DNA from: JAUIET01 sp045105115
GTDB lineage: Bacteria; Pseudomonadota; Gammaproteobacteria; Pseudomonadales; JAUIET01
Reading direction: 5' to 3'
Assembly: GCA_045105115.1 (NCBI GenBank)
Contig: JBGCDE010000003.1
Span: 26,780 to 90,779 of the forward strand
Length of the DNA: 64,000 nt
Shown here: in pieces, positions 16,302-26,202 of the stretch
Position numbering within the stretch: position 1 is the stretch's first letter
Layout: the number at the start of each line of letters is the position of its first letter
Notes under the pieces: generated by a model
Told to the model about the DNA's origin: nothing
The model's database searches: none
Seen by the model: only the letters and a program-made list of their open reading frames with translations
Position numbers and translations under genes: made by a program

Positions 16302-18683
16302 ATGGTCGTTCGTGTATTTGCAATGCTACTCGGCATTGCTGTTGCTGCGTTTCTGCCGTTGGCAGATCACATTGTGCCCACCCTCTCTGAGCTCGCGAGT
16401 GAGTTTAGTTACGGACTGTTGCTTTTTCTGCTTGGTGGCAGCTTATTGCTGGGTGGTAAGTTTAGCGCCAGCTTGCTTGCATTTTGTGCGGGTATTCTCT
16501 ATGCCTCGATACATGCTACCCAAATGCATGAGCGATTGCCGTGGCTGGAGCACGAAGGGGAACTGTTTGAAATCACTGGCATTGTGCTTGGTTTGCCACG
16601 CACTGAGTTTCGCTATGGTAAGCCGGTTCAACGATTTGATGTTCGGGTTTACAGCAGCAGTTGGCCGGTCTCAAGCCGTCCTATTCGTACATTGCGGTTG
16701 TCTTGGTATGAAGGCAAGTCGGTAGCAGCAGGGCAGCAGTGGAAACTGAGAGTTGCTGTGAAGCGTCCCAGAGGCTTTGCAAATCCAGGCAGCTTCGATT
16801 ATCAACACTATCTGCACTCGAAAAATATAGATGCGACTGGCACAGTGCGTTGGGGCGAGCACATCAGTAATTCTTCAATGGATTGGCGCGAAGCAATGCT
16901 AGCCTGGCGTGGTCAGCTGGCTGATCGCTTAATGGCCCATACTGAAAGTATGCACCAGCAGCGTTTGGTGAGGGCGCTGGCTTTGGGTGACGGAAAGGCA
17001 CTTAGCGCGCAAGATTGGAATTTATTGAGCCGAACAGGCACTACCCACCTCTTTGTGGTTTCTGGCTTGCACATTGGCATGGTTGCCGCGATCAGTTACC
17101 TGGTGAGTCTGCCTTTAACACGTTTGGCAAGCTTGTTTCTGCACCAATATTCGGCGCAGCGCCTAGCAGCTTTGGTGTCTTTGCTATGCGCCTTCGCGTT
17201 TGCATGGTTAGCGGGTTTTGGTTTACCTACGCAGCGAGCGGTGCTGATGCTTGGTATCGCGCTGTTGGCGCGGCACTTTGCTATGCCGCTGCGCTTTAGC
17301 TACCTTCTTACGCTGGCTGCATTGTTGATCTTATTGACACAACCGCTGTCGATTCGAAGCCCAGGTTTTATTTTGTCTTTCACCGCAGTCGCCGCCTTAT
17401 TGTATGGCTTTAGCCATAGGCTTGAGTCAAGTCGCTCCTTACTCACACCCTTGTTCAAAGCGCAATGGATTAGCTTTGTTGCCTTAAGCTCAATACTTCT
17501 TTTTCAGTTCCAGAGCGCAAGTCTGCTGATGCCGCTGGCGAATCTGTTGGCCATTCCCGTACTGAGCTTTGTTGCGCTGCCGCTGGTAATGCTGGTGCTG
17601 GCCAGTGTGTTGCTATTTAAGGTCGTACCTCAGTTTGTACTCAGTGCTCTCGACACTACGCTCACCTATATGTGGCGTTTTTTGCAATGGATTGAGCTGT
17701 ATGCCGGCGACGCGAGTTTGCTGCAGCGGGCCATCTCGCCAATGAGTCTCTTGCTTCTTGTGTTTGCGTGCCTACTTCTTTTAGCCCCTGCCGCTATTCG
17801 GGCACGCTCGTTCTTTGCTATTCCCGTGTTCAGCCTGCCGCTTTTGTATGCATCAGTAATACAAAATCCCTCGTCACCCACTCTCTCACAAGAAAATTCC
17901 TGTTCAATGGCGAAACTGACGGTGCTGGATGTAGGGCAGGGTCTGTCGGTAGTTTTTACCGCGCATGGTCGCAGTCTTGTCTACGATACGGGTGCTCGAT
18001 TCTCGAAAGATTTTGACAGTGGTGCCGCGATTGTCGCGCCTTATCTGCGTTATCATGGAATAGGCAAGCTGGATACTTTGGTGCTGAGTCACTCTGATAA
18101 TGATCACGCGGGAGGGGTCGCTGGCTTATTAGAGAACATTAGTGTTACTAACACTCTGGCGAGTTACCGGGCGCCGACTGATGCGCGCACCTTATGTAAA
18201 GCAGGACTGCAATGGCAATGGGATACCGTGCATTTTTCGGTCTTGAGTCCGACAGCCGCTGATGCCAGTGCAGCTAAGGCGAATAATGATCAGTCTTGTG
18301 TCATCAGAATTGATACACCAGGCTCAAGCATTCTTCTAACAGGTGATGTCAGCCGAAGTGTTGAGCACAAAATGCTGTCTAGCGGTGAGGCGCTCAGCGC
18401 CGACATTCTGCTGATGCCGCATCACGGAAGCAAATCTTCTTCAAGCGCTGAATTTATTGCTGCTGTCGCGCCGCGCTATGCGATTGCTTCAGCAGGCTAT
18501 AAGAACAGATTCAATCATCCTCATACTTCTGTAGTGGAACGTTACGCCAACGCTGGCGTTACTCAACTTAATACGGCCAAGAGCGGGGCGATAGAATTTG
18601 ATATTCCATTGTGCAAGAAGCAAACACTTTTGCCGCCTGAAGAGTATCGATCAACATCCAATCGCTTCTGGCTGCGTTGGTAA
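16302..18683 (+). CDS. comEC: ComEC/Rec2 family DNA-uptake channel
   Basis: ComEC forms the inner-membrane channel that takes up single-stranded DNA in natural transformation. The 793-residue protein has the full layout: N-terminal helices and the DUF4131 region (to about residue 200), the Competence core (HLFVVSGLHIGMVAAIS at about 250, then GFGLPTQRAVLMLGIALLAR), and the C-terminal metallo-beta-lactamase-like domain. In that domain TVLDVGQGLSVVF, YDTGAR and SHSDNDHAGGV hold the metal-type motifs, and DILLMPHHGSKSS a later one. All domains look intact. No pilus genes are in the window, so competence cannot be judged. Confidence 0.95.
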   Translation: MVVRVFAMLLGIAVAAFLPLADHIVPTLSELASEFSYGLLLFLLGGSLLLGGKFSASLLAFCAGILYASIHATQMHERLPWLEHEGELFEITGIVLGLPRTEFRYGKPVQRFDVRVYSSSWPVSSRPIRTLRLSWYEGKSVAAGQQWKLRVAVKRPRGFANPGSFDYQHYLHSKNIDATGTVRWGEHISNSSMDWREAMLAWRGQLADRLMAHTESMHQQRLVRALALGDGKALSAQDWNLLSRTGTTHLFVVSGLHIGMVAAISYLVSLPLTRLASLFLHQYSAQRLAALVSLLCAFAFAWLAGFGLPTQRAVLMLGIALLARHFAMPLRFSYLLTLAALLILLTQPLSIRSPGFILSFTAVAALLYGFSHRLESSRSLLTPLFKAQWISFVALSSILLFQFQSASLLMPLANLLAIPVLSFVALPLVMLVLASVLLFKVVPQFVLSALDTTLTYMWRFLQWIELYAGDASLLQRAISPMSLLLLVFACLLLLAPAAIRARSFFAIPVFSLPLLYASVIQNPSSPTLSQENSCSMAKLTVLDVGQGLSVVFTAHGRSLVYDTGARFSKDFDSGAAIVAPYLRYHGIGKLDTLVLSHSDNDHAGGVAGLLENISVTNTLASYRAPTDARTLCKAGLQWQWDTVHFSVLSPTAADASAAKANNDQSCVIRIDTPGSSILLTGDVSRSVEHKMLSSGEALSADILLMPHHGSKSSSSAEFIAAVAPRYAIASAGYKNRFNHPHTSVVERYANAGVTQLNTAKSGAIEFDIPLCKKQTLLPPEEYRSTSNRFWLRW

Positions 18684-18780
18684 TTTTCCGGATACGCATA
18701 AATGACGCTTTCCTTTCGTGCGCGCGCGAGTATTCCGGTCTAAAGTAATATGAGACATATCAATAGGTTCTGGGGGAAAA

Positions 18781-19410
18781 GTGTTTGAACTTGTGAAGCA
18801 AGGTGGCTGGTTGATGCTGCCGATTATTTTTTGCTCGGTTGTTGCGCTGGCAATTACTATCGAGCGACTTCTCGCACTGAATCCTAATAAGATTGCGCCG
18901 AAGAATTTGTTGGCGGAAGTTTGGACCTGGATAAAAAACAGTCAAATCGATTCTGAGAAGCTCAAGGAGTTGAAGCAAACGTCACCCTTGGGTCAGATCC
19001 TGGCAGCCGGCATCAGCAACTCCCGCAATGGTCGCGAGGTCATGAAGGAAAGTATTGAAGAAGCGGCGGGTCAGGTAGTGCATGAAATGCAGCATTACCT
19101 GAGCACGCTTGGAACCATAGCCGCGATTACTCCCTTGCTGGGTTTGCTGGGAACCGTGATCGGCATGATCAAAGTGTTCAGTGAAATCATGGTGCAAGGC
19201 ACAGGTAATGCCAGTGTGTTGGCCGGCGGTATTTCGGAAGCCTTGATCACTACAGCGTCTGGCTTGGCCGTGGCTATTCCTGCCTTGATTATGCACCGCT
19301 TCTTTGAGCGCCGTATTCAATCTATTGTTGTCACACTTGAGCGTGAAGCCATAAAGCTGGTTGATGCCTTGCACGCAGATCGTCGAGTGAAAGCTCGCGA
19401 GCCTGAATAG
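18781..19410 (+). CDS. exbB: ExbB/TolQ-type proton channel subunit
   Basis: This is the MotA/TolQ/ExbB family channel that, with ExbD and TonB, uses proton motive force to energise outer-membrane receptors. The GTG start at 18781 follows a strong TGGGGGAAAA purine stretch. Membrane helices lie at about residues 9-30, 105-130 and 145-170. The core motif ITPLLGLLGTVIGMI and the last-helix EALITTASGLAVAIPALI are both canonical. Length is 209. The partner exbD follows after 25 bp. No tonB is in the window. A minus-strand TonB-dependent receptor follows exbD. Confidence 0.92.
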   Translation: MFELVKQGGWLMLPIIFCSVVALAITIERLLALNPNKIAPKNLLAEVWTWIKNSQIDSEKLKELKQTSPLGQILAAGISNSRNGREVMKESIEEAAGQVVHEMQHYLSTLGTIAAITPLLGLLGTVIGMIKVFSEIMVQGTGNASVLAGGISEALITTASGLAVAIPALIMHRFFERRIQSIVVTLEREAIKLVDALHADRRVKAREPE

Positions 19411-19435
19411 CAAATAGACAATAGAGTAGGCTTAC

Positions 19436-19852
19436 ATGAACTTTCGTGATTACACAGACACCTCGGTAGACGTCAATCTAACCCCATTGATTGACGTGGT
19501 GTTCCTGCTGCTTATCTTTTTTATGGTGTCGACCAGCTTCACCAAAGAAACGCACCTGAAAATTGATTTACCCGAAGCCGTAGCAGAGCAAGCCCAGACG
19601 GTTGAGAACACCATCGAACTGGTTGTTAACAGCGACGGTAACTACGCCTTGAATGGGCAGGAGTTGGTGGATACCAAACCGGCTACGCTAAAACGGGCGT
19701 TGGGTGAGTTCGCGGCCGACAATCGAGACATACCGTTTATGATTACGGCTGATGCGAATACGCCCCATCAAGCGGTTGTAACAGCCATGGATGTAGCGGG
19801 CCAGATGGGCTTCGTGCATTTGAAGATAGCGACGCAGCGACCTAGCCAGTAA
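19436..19852 (+). CDS. exbD: ExbD/TolR-type transport protein
   Basis: ExbD is the single-helix partner of ExbB. The 138-residue protein has a short cytoplasmic N-terminus and one helix carrying the essential Asp (D20 in LTPLIDVVFLLLIFFMVS). The periplasmic domain includes INLPEAV-like IDLPEAVAEQ and the C-terminal VVTAMDVAGQMGFVHLKIAT. Its order after exbB, its length and the end of the unit at the terminator at 19875-19906 all fit a two-gene exbBD operon. Confidence 0.94.
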   Translation: MNFRDYTDTSVDVNLTPLIDVVFLLLIFFMVSTSFTKETHLKIDLPEAVAEQAQTVENTIELVVNSDGNYALNGQELVDTKPATLKRALGEFAADNRDIPFMITADANTPHQAVVTAMDVAGQMGFVHLKIATQRPSQ

Positions 19853-19874
19853 GCAACAGAAAACCGTAGGACAT

Positions 19875-19906
19875 AAAAAAAGGCCGCTATCTCAGCGGCC
19901 TTTTTT
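19875..19906. terminator. Bidirectional intrinsic terminator between exbD and the TonB-dependent receptor gene
   Basis: The stem AGGCCGCT (19881-19888) pairs with AGCGGCCT (19894-19901) around a 5-base loop. A run of A lies on the left (19875-19880) and of T on the right (19901-19906). It can stop transcription in both directions, which fits its place between two convergent genes. Confidence 0.9.
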
Positions 19907-19921
19907 ATTTACCGATACTTC

Positions 19922-22246
19922 CTAGAAGTTGTATCGGCCTGTCAGTCCTATTGTGCGTTCTTTAACAAGTTGCACTCGTGTGTATGAACCGATTTCGTCG
20001 CCTGCGGCTGCGATATCGGTTGCATCAGCACCTTCCTGAATCAGAATAGTATCGTCATCGGTCAGGTTCTTAGCCCACAGTGATATATCCCATTGGCCCT
20101 CTGCAGAACGTATACCCGTAAACAAGTTAAGCACTGTGTAGGCATCAAACTCATCGGTTACATTACCTATGCCAGCCGAGCCAGACAGGTTCTGGCGATC
20201 ACCACTGTGCTTCACCAAGCCGCGCAAATACCACTCGTTAGCACCAAATGGTACGCTGAATTCACTGTTCAGTGATACGGACAGTTCAGGCTCAGAGCTG
20301 ATTGCGCTGCCACCGATGTCACACAGGCCGATTGCTTCACCGGGTTCACGATCGTTACAAGGCGCCTGCGCGCCATCGTCGTATTCAGCTTGTGCGTAGC
20401 TCATGCTGCCACCCAGGTACCAGTTTTCAGAGATCAGAAACTGACCATCAAATTCAATACCATAAACAGTAGCGTCACCATTGAACACAATACCGCCAGA
20501 AATATCGCTGAGTGTTTCAGCTGGCATATCGGCCGTTTCATTGATCTGTAGGCCAGTTACTCGACCAAGATAACCATCAAACTGCTGGTAGAACAGTGAG
20601 CCATTTAGCGTTGCTCTTCCGTCCATCAAGCGGCTCTTGAAACCCAGCTCAAATGCGGTGCTGTCTTCCTCGTCGTACAACAACATGCCTGTCTCACCGA
20701 CGGCCGCGATGTTTGGCCCCGGTGAAATTGACACACCGTCAGCACGGTTGGCCCGGCTGACAGATAGGTAAGAAGAGATGTCATCGTTGATTTCATAATT
20801 CAGTGCGATCAAGCCAGTGACGTTAGTTGCTGAGCCGCGCTCATCCTCAGGCTGAACACCGTTAAGAGGGAAGTTTGCCCGAAAGCCGCCTTCCACCAAG
20901 TCTCTTATGCCTTCAAGAAACACGGGTACAGACAGCAATTCCTGGAAGTTAACTGTGGCTTTGCGAAAACTATTACGCTTTTGAACCCGGGCACCAACGT
21001 CCAGTGTCCAACGGTCGTTGAAGTGGAAGTTGTGGAAGGTGAACAAGGCGAGGTTCTCTGACTCGACTGGAATGCCTCCGCCTGTCACAAAATTGATGCC
21101 TAGAGCAGCCGTCGAAGCGGCTGAAAATTGCGTAGCGGTATCCTGATCCAGGTAGTACAGGCCAAACATGTATTCCCAATTGGAATCATTAATGGATGAC
21201 ATACGCAGTTCTACTGAATTACTTTCAAGCAGCGTCAAGGAGCTCTGCCGACTTTCAATCCCCTCCGGCTGATACCCGGCACGATCATTCTGCGTATTTG
21301 CAAGCTTGTCGCTGGTTTGATAGCTGGCCACCATGTCAAATTGATGCCCGGCCGCTTCCAGACCCATTTCCAGCGTGGTCATGTTGTACCGCAGTTCTGC
21401 AAAATCGTTGGTGCGGGAGATCGACTGTCGATCGGACGCATTCAGGGTTGGGCGCATGCCCAGGGCGTCTGTGCCATCAAGAATCTTTGGGTCATCAGTG
21501 AAGCGCTCGTAATACTGATGCATCAAGTGCGCTGAGAACACATCATTGGGCTCGAACAAAATTGCGATGCGACCCGATTTACCTTCTTCAGTGGCTTCCA
21601 GGCCGGTTACTAGATTGGTGGCACCCGTTGAATTGTTTTGGTCATAGACACCGGCAAGACGCACACCCAGCACACCCTCCAGCAAGGGAATGCTCACGGC
21701 CAACTGGCCATTACCGCCTTCATTATCTGACACTTGCCCGATAATACTGCCGTCAAACTCCTCCAGATTGGGTTTGCGGGTTTTAATAATAATCGCTCCA
21801 CCCGGTGACGTTCTGCCCTGGAGAGCACCCTGTGGACCGCGCAATACTTCAACACGCTCCAGATCGTAAAGCGCGCTGAATGCCGTGTCTGGGCGAACAA
21901 CAACGTCGTTGTAATACAAATCCACACCAGCTTCTGAACCCGATTCCGGGTCATTAGAAATTCCGCGCAAGCTCACTTTTGCCGTTCTTGCATTTTGCAC
22001 TGTCAACGACAGGCCGGCGGTTAGTTGCTCCAAATCGGCAAAATTGGTCGCATTGAAATCAGTTATGGCCTGGCCCGATACCACGTTAACCGTTGCAGAA
22101 ATATCCTGCACACTGGCCTCACGTTTCTGGGCCGTAACTACAATCTCCTCCAGTACCAGACCTTGGGAGCTTGCCGGTACAGCGATACTCATTCCAATAG
22201 CGGCTGCGATCGCGCTTTTTTTGAATAATTGGATACTGGACTTCAT
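19922..22246 (-). CDS. TonB-dependent outer-membrane receptor
   Basis: This is a 774-residue outer-membrane receptor for active uptake of an unknown ligand. It has a signal peptide (residues 1-28, ending VPASSQ), a likely TonB box EEIVVTAQKRE, a plug domain with LERVEVLRGPQGALQGRTSP and GGAIIIKTR, then a 22-strand-type barrel ending in the outer-membrane signature aromatic (GLTGRYNF). A good ribosome site (GAGGTAA) precedes the ATG by 8 bases. The substrate is not evident. The IVVTAQKRE and GRTSPGGAI style is common in the large marine/sphingomonad receptor family. It lies on the opposite strand between exbBD and msbA, and its promoter region (22247-22500) is shared with msbA. Confidence 0.93.
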   Translation of the reverse strand: MKSSIQLFKKSAIAAAIGMSIAVPASSQGLVLEEIVVTAQKREASVQDISATVNVVSGQAITDFNATNFADLEQLTAGLSLTVQNARTAKVSLRGISNDPESGSEAGVDLYYNDVVVRPDTAFSALYDLERVEVLRGPQGALQGRTSPGGAIIIKTRKPNLEEFDGSIIGQVSDNEGGNGQLAVSIPLLEGVLGVRLAGVYDQNNSTGATNLVTGLEATEEGKSGRIAILFEPNDVFSAHLMHQYYERFTDDPKILDGTDALGMRPTLNASDRQSISRTNDFAELRYNMTTLEMGLEAAGHQFDMVASYQTSDKLANTQNDRAGYQPEGIESRQSSLTLLESNSVELRMSSINDSNWEYMFGLYYLDQDTATQFSAASTAALGINFVTGGGIPVESENLALFTFHNFHFNDRWTLDVGARVQKRNSFRKATVNFQELLSVPVFLEGIRDLVEGGFRANFPLNGVQPEDERGSATNVTGLIALNYEINDDISSYLSVSRANRADGVSISPGPNIAAVGETGMLLYDEEDSTAFELGFKSRLMDGRATLNGSLFYQQFDGYLGRVTGLQINETADMPAETLSDISGGIVFNGDATVYGIEFDGQFLISENWYLGGSMSYAQAEYDDGAQAPCNDREPGEAIGLCDIGGSAISSEPELSVSLNSEFSVPFGANEWYLRGLVKHSGDRQNLSGSAGIGNVTDEFDAYTVLNLFTGIRSAEGQWDISLWAKNLTDDDTILIQEGADATDIAAAGDEIGSYTRVQLVKERTIGLTGRYNF

Positions 22247-22545
22247 GCGGTATTACCTCGTATATGAATACAGAATACTGGTTTATTTTCTTTGCCTGAT
22301 CGGAAAATTATTCTATTTTTCAGAGACTTAAGTGTCTTTATTGGGTTCGGTTCTATTAGGCAGGCGCAGTTTAAGAAAACTGTCCGAAATATACAAGGCT
22401 TGAGCGGTTGCGCTCGGTGGCGGTTATGTAATATGTACGCTTACGTGGTGCAATATGGCTTGGTGTATTACCGGCCGATGCGGCATGCTATGTTGGCCAT
22501 GGGGTATATAGACCCCGCTTTTAACCATTGAATCAGGACACGCGA

Positions 22546-24366
22546 TTGGCCGTCGACCAAACCAAGCCTACGGCCTCAGAAGACTGGGCGCTTTACAAGC
22601 GCTTGTTGGGTTTCGTGCCCAATTGGGGGCACTTTGCAATCAGCGTGCTGGGCTTTGTTCTGTATGCTGCGGCCGCCGCTCTTTTGGCGGATTTGCTGCA
22701 GCTGATTATCGACACTGCCGGCGGCCAGTTAAATATAGGAACAGGGCTTGCTACTGAATTTTTGACCAATATTGTTGGCAGCCGTGAGCAACTGCAGCTA
22801 AACGCCCGCTGGCTGATTCCTTTGTTGATGGTGGCCGTGATTACGCTGCGTGGCGCTGGCTTCTTCCTTGGCAATTACTTTATTAACTCGGTCGCCCGCT
22901 GCTTGATTCACTCGATGCGTTGTACCGTTTTTGATCGTCTGCTTTTATTGCCTTCCAGCTACTTCGACGGGCAGCAAAGCGGCCATTTGTTGTCTCGCAT
23001 TACCTATAACGTTGAACAAGTAGCAGCGGCGGTGACAGACGCGCTTAAAATAGTGATGCGCGAAGGCTTCACTGTGATCGCGCTTCTAAGCTATATGCTG
23101 TACCTGAATTGGCAATTGACTCTGGTTTTCCTGGCTGTAGCGCCCTTGATAGGCGCAATAGCCGGCGCTGTTAGTCGATTGTTCCGTCGTTATAGCAAGC
23201 GTATTCAAGAATCGATGGGCAATGTAACGCATGTTGCTAATGAGACGATACGAGCGTATCGCGAAGTACGTATCTACGGTGGTGCAGACTATGAGCAGAG
23301 GCGTTTCCATGAGGCCAGTGACTACAACCGTCGGCAAAGCCTCAAATTGGCGCTGACCAGCTCACTCAGCCCACCTATTATTCAGTTGCTGGTTGGCATT
23401 GCGATGGGTGCCCTGGTGTATCTGGTGCTGCCACCGTCCAGTTTCAGCGAGTTGAGCTCAGGGCAATTGGTTGCCTTCTTGACCTCAGCGGGCATGCTCG
23501 CCAGGCCTATTCGAGCACTAAGCGAGGTTTTGGGTATTATTCAACGCGGGCTTGCTGCTGCTGAAGACATATTTGCCTACCTGGATACTCAAGCGGAACC
23601 GGATCTTGGAAAGCACAAAATTGAGCGGGTGAGTGGCGAGATAGTGTGCAAGCATCTCAGTTTTTCATATGATCCCGCCGAACAGCCGATACTGACTGAC
23701 ATTAACTTTAACGTTCTGCCCGGCCAGACAGTGGCCTTGGTTGGCGGCTCGGGTGCGGGTAAGACCACTCTGGTTAATTTATTGTGCCGGTTCTATCCGC
23801 ATTCACAGGGCCAGATTCTGCTCGACGGAGTAGACGTTAACGAATACCAGTTAGACAATTTGCGCCACCACTACGCGTTTGTGTCGCAGAATATCAGCCT
23901 GTTTAACGACACCATTCTCAACAATATTGCTTACGGCCATCTTGCCGGTGCTTCGCTCGACCAAGTGAAAGCCGCCGCCGCCGCTGCCAATGCGCAGGAG
24001 TTTATTGAAAAGCTGCCAGACCAGTATCAGACCATGGTGGGTGAGGACGGATTGCGGCTGTCAGGCGGCCAGCGCCAGCGAATCGCAATTGCCAGAGCAT
24101 TGTTAAAGGACGCACCGGTGTTGGTGCTTGATGAGGCCACTTCTGCATTAGACACAGAGTCGGAAAGTCACATCCAGCAAGAGCTGGCGGGTTTGATGGC
24201 GGGGCGCACCACTATTGTGATCGCGCATCGATTATCAACCATTGAACAGGCCGATCTGATTTTGGTGATGGAAGGCGGTGCCATAGTAGAGCAGGGCACG
24301 CACGAAAGTCTGCTGGCAGCCAACGCACGATACGCGCAATTGCATCAGCGCGATTTCAATGTCTGA
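22546..24366 (+). CDS. msbA: Lipid A export ABC transporter MsbA
   Basis: MsbA flips lipid A-core across the inner membrane. It has an ABC exporter layout: six helices in the first 340 residues and an ATPase with Walker A GGSGAGKTTLVN, signature LSGGQRQRIAIARALL, Walker B VLVLDEATSALD and H-loop IVIAHRLST. No ATG fits the start. TTG 22546 has an AGGA 7 bases upstream and is preferred; TTG 22528 is 6 codons earlier without a visible ribosome site. A small GGGGT/ACCCC hairpin at 22501-22516 sits just before the gene. Its end overlaps lpxK by 8 bp, and the pairing with lpxK supports msbA over another exporter. Confidence 0.93.
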   Translation: MAVDQTKPTASEDWALYKRLLGFVPNWGHFAISVLGFVLYAAAAALLADLLQLIIDTAGGQLNIGTGLATEFLTNIVGSREQLQLNARWLIPLLMVAVITLRGAGFFLGNYFINSVARCLIHSMRCTVFDRLLLLPSSYFDGQQSGHLLSRITYNVEQVAAAVTDALKIVMREGFTVIALLSYMLYLNWQLTLVFLAVAPLIGAIAGAVSRLFRRYSKRIQESMGNVTHVANETIRAYREVRIYGGADYEQRRFHEASDYNRRQSLKLALTSSLSPPIIQLLVGIAMGALVYLVLPPSSFSELSSGQLVAFLTSAGMLARPIRALSEVLGIIQRGLAAAEDIFAYLDTQAEPDLGKHKIERVSGEIVCKHLSFSYDPAEQPILTDINFNVLPGQTVALVGGSGAGKTTLVNLLCRFYPHSQGQILLDGVDVNEYQLDNLRHHYAFVSQNISLFNDTILNNIAYGHLAGASLDQVKAAAAAANAQEFIEKLPDQYQTMVGEDGLRLSGGQRQRIAIARALLKDAPVLVLDEATSALDTESESHIQQELAGLMAGRTTIVIAHRLSTIEQADLILVMEGGAIVEQGTHESLLAANARYAQLHQRDFNV

Positions 24367-25420
24367 CGATAGCAAGGATAAGCGCACGCTTATTCGTGGT
24401 CGCCTTGAAGAAGCCCTCAATGAAAGCTGGTACGGCGATAAACAATGGACAAAGCGCTTACGTCCGCTCAGCGGCTTGTACAAAACGGCAGCGCGCCTCA
24501 ACAAACCGAACCTTAAAGATGTATATACCTCTCCGTTGCCTGTGATTGTTATTGGCAATATCAGCGTGGGTGGTGCGGGTAAGACGCCACTGGTTATACA
24601 CGTATGCGAATTGTTGCAAAGCAAGGGCTGGCGACCGGCTGTGCTCAGTCGCGGTTACAAATCGAATATTGAACAATATCCGTATGTTATTGGTAATAAT
24701 GATGACGCGGCACGCGTTGGCGATGAGCCATTAATGCTAAGCCACAGACTTAATATACCCGTATGTATAGACGCACAGCGATCACGAGGTGCGCGTTTAT
24801 TACTGGCCAGACAATTATGTGATGTGATTGTTTGTGACGACGGATTGCAGCACTACAAGCTTGCCAGAGATGTTGAAGTAGCGGTTATTGATGGGCAGCG
24901 AATGCTGGGCAATGGCTTGTGCCTGCCCGCCGGGCCTCTGCGTGAGCCTGCGAAGCGTTTGGATACGGTGGATTTAGTCGTTTGCAATGGTGAGCCAGCG
25001 CACGACGAAATCAGATGTGATGCTGTCATGCAATTAGAGGTGCATAGCTTTGTAAATCTACAATCAGGTGAGCGTTTATCGCTGGTCGATTTTGTAGAGA
25101 TGAATGCGGCAGCGCCTTTGCATGCTATTGCGGCCATCGGCAACCCCGCACGTTTTTTTGCACTACTTGATCATCTGGGCTTTGTGTTCGATCAGCACGC
25201 TTTTCCAGATCATCACACGTTTGATGCGCAAGACCTTGCGTTTGATGATGACAAAGCGCTTCTTATGACGGAGAAAGACGCGGTAAAATGTAAAACGATT
25301 GCAGATGAACGTTGTTGGTTTATGCAAGTGTCTGCGCAGCTACCGCAAACGTTTGATGAGCACCTTATTGAACTACTGAAAGCTGCCGGTTCGAAATCTG
25401 AGCATGTGAGCACCCAATGA
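24359..25420 (+). CDS. lpxK: Tetraacyldisaccharide 4'-kinase LpxK
   Basis: LpxK phosphorylates the lipid A disaccharide at the 4' position to give lipid IVA. The 353-residue protein has an N-terminal amphipathic/membrane-associated region, the P-loop VGGAGKTPLV at about residue 68, VGDEPLMLSHR, the DDGLQHY motif of the family and the C-terminal LMTEKDAVKC. All expected motifs are present. It overlaps msbA upstream and kdsB downstream (4 bp), forming a lipid A/Kdo unit. Confidence 0.97.
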   Translation: MSDDSKDKRTLIRGRLEEALNESWYGDKQWTKRLRPLSGLYKTAARLNKPNLKDVYTSPLPVIVIGNISVGGAGKTPLVIHVCELLQSKGWRPAVLSRGYKSNIEQYPYVIGNNDDAARVGDEPLMLSHRLNIPVCIDAQRSRGARLLLARQLCDVIVCDDGLQHYKLARDVEVAVIDGQRMLGNGLCLPAGPLREPAKRLDTVDLVVCNGEPAHDEIRCDAVMQLEVHSFVNLQSGERLSLVDFVEMNAAAPLHAIAAIGNPARFFALLDHLGFVFDQHAFPDHHTFDAQDLAFDDDKALLMTEKDAVKCKTIADERCWFMQVSAQLPQTFDEHLIELLKAAGSKSEHVSTQ

Positions 25421-26202
25421 CATTCACAGTACTGATTCCAGCGCGCTATGCATCCAGTCGCTTACCCGGGAAACCGTTACGTGAACTGGCAGGCAAGCCA
25501 ATGATTCAATGGGTGGTTGAAGCGGCGCAAAAAAGCAAAGCTTCTCGCGTAGTGGTTGCCACAGATCACGATGATATAGCGCGGTGTGTTAATGAATTTG
25601 GTGGTGAAGCGGTAATGACGTCGACCACTCACGTGTCTGGTACCGACCGCCTGCAAGAAGCGGCGCAAATGCTAGGTTTAGCTGAACGCGATTGTGTTGT
25701 GAATGTTCAAGGTGATGAACCATTGGTGCCTGCAAACGTTATAGACCAGGTGGCCGATAATCTGATCAACAGTTCCTGGGCGGAAATGGCTACCTTGTGC
25801 GAAAAAATTCAAAGTACTGCCGAGTTTTTGAATCCGAACGCGGTCAAAGTCGTGTTTGATGAAAAGAAATCGGCGCTGTATTTTTCCAGAGCACCGATTC
25901 CTGTATGTCGCGATGAACCATTAAGTTCAACAGATTCTGTACTGCCTGAGCAGCTAGTCGCGCACCGTCATCTGGGAATCTATGCGTATCGCGTTGGTTT
26001 TCTGAATAAATTCGTTCACTGGCCTGAACATCCACTGGAGCAATGCGAAAAGCTAGAGCAACTGCGAGCGCTGGCTCACGGTGTCACGATTCATGTTGAA
26101 CCAAGTTGTTGCACGATTCCAGCGGGGGTTGATACTGAAGAAGACCTCAACAGTGTGGATAGATATTTACGTTCTTTGCATGATTTAGGAAGTAACGCAT
26201 GA
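25417..26202 (+). CDS. kdsB: 3-deoxy-manno-octulosonate cytidylyltransferase KdsB
   Basis: KdsB activates Kdo to CMP-Kdo for attachment to lipid A. The 261-residue protein has the nucleotide-binding start FTVLIPARYASSRLPGKPL, then VATDHDDI, VNVQGDEPLV (metal/nucleotide site) and the sugar-site segment HRHLGIYAYRVGFL. Length and motifs are normal. It overlaps lpxK and the phosphatase gene by 4 bp on each side. Confidence 0.97.
   Translation: MTFTVLIPARYASSRLPGKPLRELAGKPMIQWVVEAAQKSKASRVVVATDHDDIARCVNEFGGEAVMTSTTHVSGTDRLQEAAQMLGLAERDCVVNVQGDEPLVPANVIDQVADNLINSSWAEMATLCEKIQSTAEFLNPNAVKVVFDEKKSALYFSRAPIPVCRDEPLSSTDSVLPEQLVAHRHLGIYAYRVGFLNKFVHWPEHPLEQCEKLEQLRALAHGVTIHVEPSCCTIPAGVDTEEDLNSVDRYLRSLHDLGSNA

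Noticed and set aside
22292..22531. A 79-residue frame just before msbA
   Set aside because: It has no ribosome site, an odd composition, and overlaps the promoter region and the upstream possible msbA start. It is more likely leader or non-coding.
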